From Klebsiella michiganensis (GTDB taxonomy: Bacteria > Pseudomonadota > Gammaproteobacteria > Enterobacterales > Enterobacteriaceae), in NCBI GenBank assembly GCA_000963575.1, contig CP011077.1, positions 1,302,001 to 1,366,000 of the forward strand: a DNA stretch of 64,000 bases. Direction: 5' to 3'. Of the stretch, positions 53,369 through 61,597 are shown piece after piece. The position numbers were made by a program, and so were the translations under genes. Position 1 is the stretch's first letter, and the number at the start of each line of letters is the position of its first letter. The notes under the pieces are model-generated. The model was given only the letters and a program-made list of their open reading frames with translations, ran no database searches and had not been told where the DNA came from.

Positions 53369-54640
53369 CTAAGGGTTAGCCTCCCTGGGGAGGAGCGATG
53401 GCTGCCCGCCAAGCTGTTCCTGCCCGGCCGCAGTTAAATCCTGTCCGGTCGCACGACCAATAAAATCCACCTCAAAATCATCCGCGGCGAAATCCGGCGG
53501 CGTTTTGCCGTCGACAAATGCTTCCCACTGGCGGGGCAAGTACTCAGCGTTCTTCTCGCACCACGGGGCGGCGGCGATGTACATCACGTTGCTGTCGAAC
53601 TCGCCGAGGTGTTCGTTCTCGACGGCATGAATCACATCGCAGTGCCAGAAAACGGTATCACCCGGCTCCATATCGGGAATTGAGGAAATCCCAGTCAGTA
53701 AAAGGGGATGCCACTCTTTGTTAATGGATAATGCTCTGCCGGGCTTCGCTTCGCACAGCGACTCTTCTGGTACATCGTCCTGCAGCGCACGCAGCAGGAT
53801 CCAGGCCATTGCGTTAGCCACCGGCAGCAAGTTTAACGTGCCGCCGTGTTTGCGCTGGGGCGTAAGCGCCGTCCAGCCCTGGAAGGTGCGGAACATCGAA
53901 CAGACGGCAGGAGACGGGAACTCACGCACCTCCGTTCGACCTTCAGCGGCAAACGGATCGTAATCTTTCCAGTTGCCGGAAAAGACGTGACGGTAGACGT
54001 GGCGGAAGTTTTCATCCAGCCAGCGCTCAACCGAGCCGCCGTCAACGTGCGGGGAGAGCCCCAGCGAGCCTGAGCGCGGTGGGCGACGGCGCGTGCGGTC
54101 CGCGTAGGAAACAACGCGGTCTGGGTCGAAGTGTTGCCTGCCGTGACTCTCCGTTTGCCACAGATTATTGAGGAACACTTGCACTGCTTTCATGCGCTCA
54201 TGCTGGCGGGCTTCAGTCTGCGGTTTAGACCAGTAAATCCCGTAAATTTGCGGCTTACTGTCGGCCAGCGTGCCGAAATAGTTGTCTTCTGCCGCATTTT
54301 TCAGGCGTTCAACAAAGTGGTTACGTTCCAGATAATTGCCGATCTCTTCATTCCAGTTACGGGCTTGTTCCTGGGGGAAAACGCCCCGGATCGTGCAGCA
54401 GCCGCGCTGGCGGATCAGCGCTTTTTGCTGCTCACTGACCTGGCCCAGCAGAATGTCGTCGGCCTCAAGCTGCGGAACAGGGTTTTCGCCGCGCGCCATT
54501 TCTTCGCGGATCTCCCCGATCTGCTGGCGAATATTGGCCTCGAGTTCGGCAAAGACCGACCGATAGTTGGGCAGATCGCGGCGCAGCTTTTGTTTTATCT
54601 CGCGGATAGCTTTTGGCAGATCGTTAATTTCCAGGTGCAT
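53369..54640 (-). CDS. DUF1479 family protein (YbiU-like)
   Basis: A 423-residue protein of the YbiU/DUF1479 family, which has a 2-oxoglutarate/Fe(II) dioxygenase-like core. Candidate metal ligands are H-x-D in LSPHVDGGSVERWL and a distal His in WHCDVIHAVEN. Other family marks are RGCCTIRGVFPQEQARNW and FRTFQGWTAL. It is only moderately similar to E. coli YbiU, so I give no symbol. ATG 54640 is behind GGAG; an earlier ATG (54652) has a weaker site. Confidence 0.83.
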   Translation of the reverse strand: MHLEINDLPKAIREIKQKLRRDLPNYRSVFAELEANIRQQIGEIREEMARGENPVPQLEADDILLGQVSEQQKALIRQRGCCTIRGVFPQEQARNWNEEIGNYLERNHFVERLKNAAEDNYFGTLADSKPQIYGIYWSKPQTEARQHERMKAVQVFLNNLWQTESHGRQHFDPDRVVSYADRTRRRPPRSGSLGLSPHVDGGSVERWLDENFRHVYRHVFSGNWKDYDPFAAEGRTEVREFPSPAVCSMFRTFQGWTALTPQRKHGGTLNLLPVANAMAWILLRALQDDVPEESLCEAKPGRALSINKEWHPLLLTGISSIPDMEPGDTVFWHCDVIHAVENEHLGEFDSNVMYIAAAPWCEKNAEYLPRQWEAFVDGKTPPDFAADDFEVDFIGRATGQDLTAAGQEQLGGQPSLLPREANP

Positions 54641-54881
54641 AGGTGACTCCATCTTTCAGAGAGTAGGTTACTGAGTTGTTGCTACTTGGTTAATATATGC
54701 CCGACATTAAAAATGAAATAGAGATGTCTTTCGTTCGAAACTTCCTGTTTTATGCCATGGAAAAATTATTTTCATTTCCCCCTCGACAGGCGATTTTTAT
54801 TCAGGCTATTTTCAAAACAGGCCACATCGCGTGGCAGCGTCGCTCGGACGGTCCGGGCGCTCACGTTACTCTGAGGAATTT

Positions 54882-56120
54882 ATGGCTGACTCCAGTCCAA
54901 AACGTCGTTTTTCGCGTATCGATCGCTTACCCCCTTACGTTTTTAACATCACTGCCGAACTGAAAATGGCTGCGCGACGCCGCGGCGAAGATATTATTGA
55001 TTTCAGCATGGGCAACCCGGACGGGGCGACGCCGCCGCACATTGTCGAAAAACTTTGCACCGTGGCCCAGCGTGAAGACACGCACGGGTATTCCACTTCG
55101 CGAGGCATTCCTCGTCTGCGCCGCGCCATTTCTCGCTGGTACAAAGATCGCTACGACGTAGATATCGATCCGGAAAGTGAAGCTATTGTCACTATTGGCT
55201 CGAAGGAAGGGCTGGCGCACCTGATGCTGGCGACGCTGGATCATGGTGATACCGTGCTGGTGCCGAACCCAAGCTACCCGATTCATATTTATGGGGCGGT
55301 GATAGCCGGGGCGCAGGTTCGTTCGGTGCCGCTGGTGGAAGGCGTAGACTTCTTTGCCGAGCTGGAGCGAGCCATTCGCGAAAGTTACCCGAAACCTAAG
55401 ATGATGATCCTCGGCTTCCCGTCTAACCCAACCGCCCAGTGCGTAGAGCTGGAGTTTTTCGAAAAGGTTGTTGCGCTGGCGAAGCAGTACGACGTGCTGG
55501 TAATTCATGACCTCGCCTACGCCGATATTGTGTATGACGGCTGGAAAGCCCCTTCCATTATGGAAGTCCCCGGCGCGCGTGATGTGGCCGTTGAGTTCTT
55601 CACGCTGTCAAAAAGTTACAACATGGCGGGCTGGCGTATTGGCTTCATGGTCGGCAACCAGGAGTTGGTGAGCGCGCTGGCACGTATCAAGAGCTACCAC
55701 GACTATGGCACCTTCACGCCGCTACAGGTGGCGGCGATTGCAGCCCTTGAAGGGGACCAGCAGTGCGTGCGCGATATTGCAGAACAGTACAAACGCCGTC
55801 GTGACGTGCTGGTAAAAGGGCTGCATGAAGCTGGCTGGATGGTGGAGTGCCCGAAAGCTTCCATGTACGTCTGGGCAAAAATTCCCGAACAGTACGCGGC
55901 GATGGGATCGCTGGAGTTCGCCAAGAAGCTGCTACAGGAAGCGAAAGTCTGCGTTTCGCCGGGGATTGGCTTCGGTGACTACGGTGATACTCACGTTCGC
56001 TTCGCGCTGATTGAAAACCGGGATCGTATCCGCCAGGCCGTGCGCGGTATCAAGGGGATGTTCCGGGCTGACGGGCTGTTGCCGCCGTTGCCGAAGAACG
56101 CTGCGGAAAGCACCGAATAA
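54882..56120 (+). CDS. alaC: glutamate-pyruvate aminotransferase AlaC
   Basis: A 412-residue PLP aminotransferase that makes alanine from pyruvate and glutamate, same length as E. coli AlaC (YfdZ). Conserved segments are FSMGNPDGATP, the PLP-binding aspartate region HDLAYADIVYDG and the lysine in TLSKSYNMAGWRIGF. ATG 54882 follows CTGAGGAATTT; the frame is open further upstream but does not match the family. Confidence 0.97.
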   Translation: MADSSPKRRFSRIDRLPPYVFNITAELKMAARRRGEDIIDFSMGNPDGATPPHIVEKLCTVAQREDTHGYSTSRGIPRLRRAISRWYKDRYDVDIDPESEAIVTIGSKEGLAHLMLATLDHGDTVLVPNPSYPIHIYGAVIAGAQVRSVPLVEGVDFFAELERAIRESYPKPKMMILGFPSNPTAQCVELEFFEKVVALAKQYDVLVIHDLAYADIVYDGWKAPSIMEVPGARDVAVEFFTLSKSYNMAGWRIGFMVGNQELVSALARIKSYHDYGTFTPLQVAAIAALEGDQQCVRDIAEQYKRRRDVLVKGLHEAGWMVECPKASMYVWAKIPEQYAAMGSLEFAKKLLQEAKVCVSPGIGFGDYGDTHVRFALIENRDRIRQAVRGIKGMFRADGLLPPLPKNAAESTE

Positions 56121-56129
56121 TGAAACGAA

Positions 56130-56159
56130 AACAGGAGCCTTTTGGCTCCTGTTCTTTTT
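56130..56159 (+). terminator. terminator after alaC
   Basis: AACAGGAGCC-TTTT-GGCTCCTGTT (56130-56153) followed by CTTTTT. Confidence 0.95.
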
Positions 56160-56179
56160 GCGCTGCTGTTTGCGACCGC

Positions 56180-56254
56180 TTATTCAACCATCAGGAAGAA
56201 GGTGCCGGCCCACAACACAACAATCACAGAAATACCCATCAGAAAATATTTCAC
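56180..56254 (-). CDS. ypdK: small membrane protein YpdK
   Basis: A 24-residue single-helix protein (MKYFLMGISVIVVLWAGTFF then LMVE) starting at GTG 56254 with GGAG nine bases upstream. It matches E. coli YpdK, which is also next to alaC. Function unknown. Confidence 0.85.
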   Translation of the reverse strand: MKYFLMGISVIVVLWAGTFFLMVE

Positions 56255-56584
56255 TTCACATCGCTCCGCGCTGACGCGCATCTTAACAGGTACATAATAA
56301 GCTGAAGCCGCAAACTGCTTTTATGGTGCAGCTCCATCTGGTATTCGGAGGTAAAACCTTACCCGGACGGCGCTAATGTACTCTCAAATTCAAAATGAAA
56401 ACAAGTGTCTCAAAATTGTGACAGTTGTCTATTTTTTGAACTTTTGCTGTGTGTGGGTGATACCTTATTTATTTCATTAAAAACATGAGGATATATCTTG
56501 TTTTTGGCGATATTTTCCGTCTAAAAATAAGTGTATTTACGCATCATAAAATTTATGAATTTTTATCGTCAGACAGGAGGAAAA
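56255..56584. other. AT-rich spacer upstream of cupin gene
   Basis: No coding region supported. It must hold the ypdK and cupin promoters but no element is clear enough to mark. Confidence 0.5.
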
Positions 56585-56935
56585 ATGATCGTTTCAAAAG
56601 AAAATGCGGAACACTATCTTTGGGGAGGAGATTGCGATGGGTGGCACTTGCTAAAAGATTCTGCTTTGAGCGTGATTCATGAACGTATGCCGGCGGGGCG
56701 GGCGGAACAAAGACACTACCATTCCGTGGCACAGCAGTTCTTTTTTGTGTTATCCGGGGCATTGACGATGGAGCTGGAAGGAGAGCGTTACGTGGTTCCT
56801 GCGGGGAAGGGGATCCCGATTCCGTCGCAGGCGAAACATCAGGCCCGTAATGATTCCGATAAAGAGATCGAGTTTCTTGTTATTTCCCAGCCAACAACCC
56901 GGGGTGACAGGGTTAACCTGACGATGACCGAGTAA
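56585..56935 (+). CDS. cupin-domain protein
   Basis: A 116-residue single cupin barrel: motif 1 in RHYHSVAQQFFFVLSGALTMELEGE and motif 2 in GIPIPSQAKHQARND. The metal-binding histidines are present in part (RHYHS, KHQ). The enzyme or binding role is unknown. AGGAGGAAAA precedes ATG 56585. Confidence 0.82.
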   Translation: MIVSKENAEHYLWGGDCDGWHLLKDSALSVIHERMPAGRAEQRHYHSVAQQFFFVLSGALTMELEGERYVVPAGKGIPIPSQAKHQARNDSDKEIEFLVISQPTTRGDRVNLTMTE

Positions 56936-57031
56936 CGGTGCTCTTTTCAGAGTTTTGATGCAGTTTAGGCGGCGGTTTAGCAGGTATCTTTACGGTTTCA
57001 GCAAACCGCCCGGGTGAAATGATCCCCTTTA

Positions 57032-58540
57032 ATGAAAACGACCATGACAACGACCGAAACCGCTTCATCAGGCTCGCCGCACACGACCTCCGTTCGTCTG
57101 CTGTTCGCTGCTCTTATGCTGGTCATGCTGCTGGCCGCGCTGGACCAAACCATCGTCTCCACCGCGTTACCGACTATCGTAGGTGAATTGGGCGGGCTGG
57201 ACAGACTCTCCTGGGTTGTCACGGCGTATCTGCTGGCCTCAACGATAGTGGTGCCGCTTTACGGTAAATTCGGCGATCTTCTCGGGCGCAAAATCGTGCT
57301 GCAAACGGCTATCGTTATCTTTCTGCTCGGCTCCGCTCTGTGCGGCCTCGCGCAAAACATGACGCAGCTTATTTTAATGCGTGCGCTGCAGGGGCTCGGT
57401 GGCGGTGGACTGCTGGTGGTCACCATGGCGGCGGTGGGGGACGCGATCCCGCCCGCCGATCGCGGCAAATACCAGGGACTATTTGGCGGAGTCTTCGGCC
57501 TGGCGACGGTGATTGGCCCGCTGATGGGCGGTTTTCTGGTTGAGCATTTTTCCTGGCGCTGGATTTTCTATATCAACCTGCCGCTGGGGATTTTTGCTCT
57601 GCTTGTTATTGGCGCGGTGCTGAAATCCCAGACCTCGCGGATTCGTCACCAAATAGATTTTCTTGGCGCGGGCTACCTGACTATTTCACTGACCTGCCTG
57701 ATTTTATTCACCAGCGAAGGCGGCACGGTAATGGCGTGGTCTGACCCGCAGCTGTGGTGCATTTTTGCGTTCTTTGTCGTGACGCTCATTGGCTTTATCT
57801 ATGAAGAGCGACTGGCGATTGAACCGATGATCCCGCTGTTCCTGTTCCGTAACCGCACCTTTTTATTGAGCTGTCTGATTGGGTTTATCATCGGCATGTC
57901 GCTGTTTGGCTCGATGACATTTTTGCCTCTCTATTTGCAGGTCGTAAAGTTCTCTACGCCGTCCCAGGCGGGGATGCAAATGTTACCGCTAATGGGGGGA
58001 CTTATCCTGACCTCCATCATTAGCGGGCGCATCATCAGTAAAATAGGCCGCTACCGTATTTTTCCCATCATAGGGACGCTGTTAAGTTTTATCGCGATGG
58101 CGCTGCTTGGAACGTTAAAGCTGGATACGCCGCTGCCCACGCTTTATCTGTACGTTGGCCTTTTGGGACTTGGGCTCGGTATGGTGATGCAGGTGTTGGT
58201 GCTGGCCGTGCAGAACAGCGTGGAAATAAAGCTTATCGGCGTGGCGACCTCAAGCGCGACGCTATTTCGCTCAATTGGTGGCTCAATCGGGGTGGCCGCG
58301 TTCGGCGCGGTATTCACCTCCGTTCTGCGCGGCAACCTTGAGACGCTGATCCCGGAAGGGACGCAACTGCCTCGCCAGCTTGGCGCGCAGGCGGTACACG
58401 AGCTGCCTGCGGCCATCCGGATCGATTATCTGCAGGCCTTTGGCTCGGCGATTCATTCCGTGTTTATTATTTCGGCGGGCGTTGTGGGGCTGGGTTTTAT
58501 TCTGGCGCTGTTTATGAAAAATGAGCCGCTAAGAAAATAG
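57032..58540 (+). CDS. MFS multidrug efflux protein, DHA2 (14-TM) family
   Basis: A 502-residue transporter with fourteen hydrophobic segments. Motif D1 is ALDQTIVSTALPTIVGELGG, motif A is GKFGDLLGRK, and ALQGLGGGGLLVV and GPLMGGFLV follow as in EmrB/QacA proteins. It would expel drugs with the proton gradient. No EmrA-type partner is next to it. The ribosome site is poor. It converges on the GntR gene with five bases between stops. Confidence 0.9.
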   Translation: MKTTMTTTETASSGSPHTTSVRLLFAALMLVMLLAALDQTIVSTALPTIVGELGGLDRLSWVVTAYLLASTIVVPLYGKFGDLLGRKIVLQTAIVIFLLGSALCGLAQNMTQLILMRALQGLGGGGLLVVTMAAVGDAIPPADRGKYQGLFGGVFGLATVIGPLMGGFLVEHFSWRWIFYINLPLGIFALLVIGAVLKSQTSRIRHQIDFLGAGYLTISLTCLILFTSEGGTVMAWSDPQLWCIFAFFVVTLIGFIYEERLAIEPMIPLFLFRNRTFLLSCLIGFIIGMSLFGSMTFLPLYLQVVKFSTPSQAGMQMLPLMGGLILTSIISGRIISKIGRYRIFPIIGTLLSFIAMALLGTLKLDTPLPTLYLYVGLLGLGLGMVMQVLVLAVQNSVEIKLIGVATSSATLFRSIGGSIGVAAFGAVFTSVLRGNLETLIPEGTQLPRQLGAQAVHELPAAIRIDYLQAFGSAIHSVFIISAGVVGLGFILALFMKNEPLRK

Positions 58541-58545
58541 CGGTA

Positions 58546-59208
58546 TCAGTGGGTTTGCTGATGCCGTGACCACGCCGCCAGCACCGTGCGCTCCGAAAGT
58601 TCCAGATACTCGGCGAGCGTTGCGGCGGCCTGGGCATTATTGCCGTCGTTGAGCAGGGCAAGTATGTGCGCATTTTTTTCGATGTATGGGGCATAGAGCA
58701 TTTCAGGATCGTTCAGATGGCCGAACGCCAGCCTTAGCTCCGCGGAGATATTGCGGTAGAGGCGAATCAGGCGGTCGCTGTCAGCAAGTTCAACAATCGC
58801 GGTATGAAACTTCATGTTGGCCGTTCCCACGCTGCGCCAGTCGCTGGTCTGGCGGTGTTCTCGCGCTTCTTCCACGGCCGCCTCCATTTTTGTGACGGCG
58901 GGATGCAGCGGATAAGCGTGGGCTAGCGCATCACATTCAATCAATCGGCGGATACGGTAGATATCGAGGATGTCTGCCATATCCGGGACCGCAACATACA
59001 CGCCCCGGTTGGGCTCATAGCGCAGTAATCCTTCCTGAGTCAGCATACGAAACACCTCCCGCAGCGTGTTGCGTGAAATATCGAGCTGCTCGCTGAGCGC
59101 GGCCTCCGACAGACGCGTACCCGGTACAAGTTCCCCAACGATTATTTTATGGCGAATAGTTTCGGCGATTTTCTCGCTCAGCATCTGAGCGGGCTGCTCT
59201 TTGTTCAT
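58546..59208 (-). CDS. GntR/FadR-family (FCD) regulator of the 5-oxoproline operon
   Basis: A 220-residue regulator: GntR winged helix at residues about 10-75 (LSEKIAETIRHKIIVGELVPGTRLSEAALSEQLDISRNTLREVFRML) and an FCD ligand domain with its metal-type residues (ECDALA, NMKFHTAIVELA, HILALL). It is divergent from the permease/pxp genes. The palindrome at 59453-59469 fits its family's operator, so it probably represses that operon. The ligand may be 5-oxoproline; this is inference. Confidence 0.88.
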   Translation of the reverse strand: MNKEQPAQMLSEKIAETIRHKIIVGELVPGTRLSEAALSEQLDISRNTLREVFRMLTQEGLLRYEPNRGVYVAVPDMADILDIYRIRRLIECDALAHAYPLHPAVTKMEAAVEEAREHRQTSDWRSVGTANMKFHTAIVELADSDRLIRLYRNISAELRLAFGHLNDPEMLYAPYIEKNAHILALLNDGNNAQAAATLAEYLELSERTVLAAWSRHQQTH

Positions 59209-59308
59209 GGTTTTCCGCGAGTGATCGGGTAAGCGGCAATCTTTACATATTCCCCTGGGGGCAGCAAGACGTTGACGTAGCGGGATTATTTCAAAACAAG
59301 CGGCGGGT

Positions 59309-59325
59309 TATGCACTTTTTTGGTG
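59309..59325 (+). promoter_or_regulatory. NtrC-type enhancer site 1
   Basis: TATGCACTTTTTTGGTG fits the NtrC pattern GCACY-N5-GGTGC except for the last base. It starts 31 bases before site 2, about three helical turns, and about 190-200 bases before the sigma54 promoter. Confidence 0.65.
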
Positions 59326-59339
59326 ATTCATTGCGTTTT

Positions 59340-59356
59340 TATGCACTTATTTGGTG
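59340..59356 (+). promoter_or_regulatory. NtrC-type enhancer site 2
   Basis: TATGCACTTATTTGGTG, continuing with C, gives GCACT-TATTT-GGTGC, a full match to the NtrC site core. It repeats site 1 with one change over 17 bases. Confidence 0.7.
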
Positions 59357-59452
59357 CGCGAGGTTCTTAAAAGATGCCAAAAAGTGATCGGCGTTGGTTT
59401 TTTATCATCCACTTTTCGATTCTGTTTGTCTGTTTAATCAACAGTCATTAGC

Positions 59453-59469
59453 TTATTGTTCAACAATAA
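59453..59469. promoter_or_regulatory. palindromic operator for the GntR regulator
   Basis: TTATTGTT-C-AACAATAA, perfect eight-base arms, with the TNGT-N3-ACNA core typical of FadR-subfamily operators. It lies between the NtrC sites and the sigma54 promoter. Confidence 0.65.
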
Positions 59470-59509
59470 ATTCATATTTGATTAACAATGTGGCCGTTTA
59501 CTTCAACGA

Positions 59510-59525
59510 TGGCCTGCTTATTGCT
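59510..59525 (+). promoter_or_regulatory. sigma54 (-24/-12) promoter of the 5-oxoproline operon
   Basis: TGGCCTGCTTATTGCT has GG and GC with exactly ten bases between, matching TGGC-N7-TTGCW. Transcription should start near 59535, 30 bases before ATG 59566. With two NtrC-like sites upstream, this is a full enhancer-dependent promoter layout. Confidence 0.72.
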
Positions 59526-59565
59526 TAACAGACAACGTCATAATTCTAATAATGGAGTGAGTAAG

Positions 59566-60807
59566 ATGGCAGCGCATGAAACTGAAAACCAATCCTTTGT
59601 TCAGAAGCGACGCTCATCGCTGATCGCGGCGATATTCCTGATGGCAACCTCAGCCATTGGGCCTGGATTTATCACCCAGACGGCCACCTTTACCGCGACC
59701 ATGGGCTCGGCCTTTGCCTTCGGCATTATGGCTTCTATTGTCATCGACTTTGTGGTGCAGCAGAACATCTGGCGCGTCGTCACGGTCACGAAAATGCGCG
59801 CCTCCGATCTTGCTAACGAAACGCTGCCGGGTAGCGGTTATCTGTTATCCGTGCTGGTCATTTTTGGTGGGCTGGTGTTCAACATCGGCAATATTGCCGG
59901 TGCCGGTCTGGGTCTGAATGCCATGTTTGGCCTGGCCCCAAAGTGGGGGGGATTACTCAGCGCGCTACTGGCCATTTATATTTTCTCTTCCCGTCGCGCC
60001 AGCACCGCCATTGACCGTCTGATGATCGTCCTTGGCCTGGTCATGATTGCGCTCACGCTGTACGTGGCCTTCGTTTCCGGCCCGCCGGTGGGCGATGCCC
60101 TCTACCAGAGTGTCCTGCCGGATCACATTAATTTTGCCACTATTACCACTATCGTCGGCGGTACCGTTGGCGGCTACATCTCCTACGCCGGCGCGCACCG
60201 CCTGCTGGATAAAGGCATGGGCGGCGTGGAGAATATTCAGGCCGTCTCCTCCGGCGCGACAAAAGGCATACTGGTCGTTGGGTTAATGCGTTATATCCTG
60301 TTCCTCGCCGTGCTGGGTGTGGTTGCCAGCGGCGTCACGCTGGATATCTCCAGTCAGGTAGCAAACCCGGCGCTACAGGCATTTCAGCATGCGGTGGGTT
60401 CCTTCGGTGTTCAGCTCTTCGGCTTCATTTTCTGGGCTGCGGCGATTACCAGCGTGATTGGTGCGGCCTACACCTCTGTGACCTTCATGACGGTCTTTAA
60501 TAAACAAATGGGCGAGCGCCAGCGCAGCATCGCGACGGTCATTTTTATCGCCGTCTCGCTGGTGGTTTACCTGATGTTAGGCACGGCTCCGGCGGCGCTG
60601 CTGGTCTTTGCCGGTGGTTTTAACGGCCTGATTTTACCTATCGGCATGACGCTCTTTATCTACGTGGGCTGGAAACGGGCCGATCTGATGGCGGGCTATC
60701 GTTATCCTCGCTGGCTGCTATGGATGGGGCTGTTAACCTGCGCGCTCACCTGGTATATGGGGGCGCTCTCCGTCGGCGCAATTTTTGATTTCCTGAAGAT
60801 TGTCTAA
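59566..60807 (+). CDS. NRAMP-like permease without metal motifs (YcsG type)
   Basis: A 413-residue membrane protein with about eleven helices, of the NRAMP branch of the APC superfamily and akin to Bacillus YcsG. The first helix begins SAIGPGFITQT, but the DPGN metal motif of true NRAMP transporters is absent (TFTATMG there), and so is the MPH motif of helix 6 (VGGTVGGYISYAGAH). It may therefore move something other than metal, most likely 5-oxoproline or an amino acid, given its operon. Start at ATG 59566 (ATGGAGTGAGTAAG before it); an upstream open frame covers the promoter. Confidence 0.85.
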   Translation: MAAHETENQSFVQKRRSSLIAAIFLMATSAIGPGFITQTATFTATMGSAFAFGIMASIVIDFVVQQNIWRVVTVTKMRASDLANETLPGSGYLLSVLVIFGGLVFNIGNIAGAGLGLNAMFGLAPKWGGLLSALLAIYIFSSRRASTAIDRLMIVLGLVMIALTLYVAFVSGPPVGDALYQSVLPDHINFATITTIVGGTVGGYISYAGAHRLLDKGMGGVENIQAVSSGATKGILVVGLMRYILFLAVLGVVASGVTLDISSQVANPALQAFQHAVGSFGVQLFGFIFWAAAITSVIGAAYTSVTFMTVFNKQMGERQRSIATVIFIAVSLVVYLMLGTAPAALLVFAGGFNGLILPIGMTLFIYVGWKRADLMAGYRYPRWLLWMGLLTCALTWYMGALSVGAIFDFLKIV

Positions 60808-60817
60808 GGAATAAAAG

Positions 60818-61588
60818 ATGTTGAAAAAAATCGATTTAAACAGTGACTTAGGTGAAAGCTTTGGGCAGTGGAGCATGGGGGACGATGCGGCAATCCTCAG
60901 GCTGGTAAGCAGTGCCAACGTGGCCTGCGGCTTCCACGCCGGGTCTCCTGCCGGAATTTTAGAAACGCTGAAAGCCGCGAAGGCACAGCATGTGGTGGTG
61001 GGGGCGCACGTTGCATACCCGGACCTTGTTGGTTTTGGTCGTCGTAATATGGATGTGGCAAGCGATGAGCTAACCGCCGACGTCATTTACCAGATTGGCG
61101 CGCTTCAGGGGCTGGCCCGCGCGGCCGGCACAGAAGTGCGATATGTGAAGCCGCACGGCGCACTGTATAACACCATTGCTCACCATGAACGTCAGGCGCT
61201 GGCGGTTATCGACGCAATACTGGCGGTGGATCCGCAGCTACCGCTCGTGGGGCTGGCTGGCTCTCCGGTGCTGGCGTTGGCCCGGCAAAAAGGATTGAAA
61301 GTCATCTCCGAAGCTTTTGCTGACCGCGCCTACCATGCGGATGGCTCGCTGGTTTCACGCCGTGAGGCGGGGTCGGTGCTTCACGACGCCGGGCAGGTCG
61401 CTCAGCGTATGCTGCAGTTAATCACCGAAGGCGGCGTGGAATCTATCGAAGGGAAATTTACCCCGATAAACGCGGATTCAATTTGCGTACACGGTGACAG
61501 CCCCGGCGCTATTGCGATGGCGGCGGAGATCCGCAAGCTGCTTGAATCCCAGGGAATCGCTATTCGCTCATTTGTCCCGCAGCCCTGA
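60818..61588 (+). CDS. pxpA: 5-oxoprolinase subunit A
   Basis: A 256-residue LamB/YcsF-family protein. PxpA works with PxpB and PxpC to split 5-oxoproline to glutamate using ATP. Conserved segments are DLNSDLGESFG, ANVACGFHAG, GAHVAYPDLVGFGRR, VKPHGALYN and EAFADRAYHADGSLVSR. Ten bases after the permease; nine before the next gene. Confidence 0.94.
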   Translation: MLKKIDLNSDLGESFGQWSMGDDAAILRLVSSANVACGFHAGSPAGILETLKAAKAQHVVVGAHVAYPDLVGFGRRNMDVASDELTADVIYQIGALQGLARAAGTEVRYVKPHGALYNTIAHHERQALAVIDAILAVDPQLPLVGLAGSPVLALARQKGLKVISEAFADRAYHADGSLVSRREAGSVLHDAGQVAQRMLQLITEGGVESIEGKFTPINADSICVHGDSPGAIAMAAEIRKLLESQGIAIRSFVPQP

Positions 61589-61597
61589 GGAGCGTTT

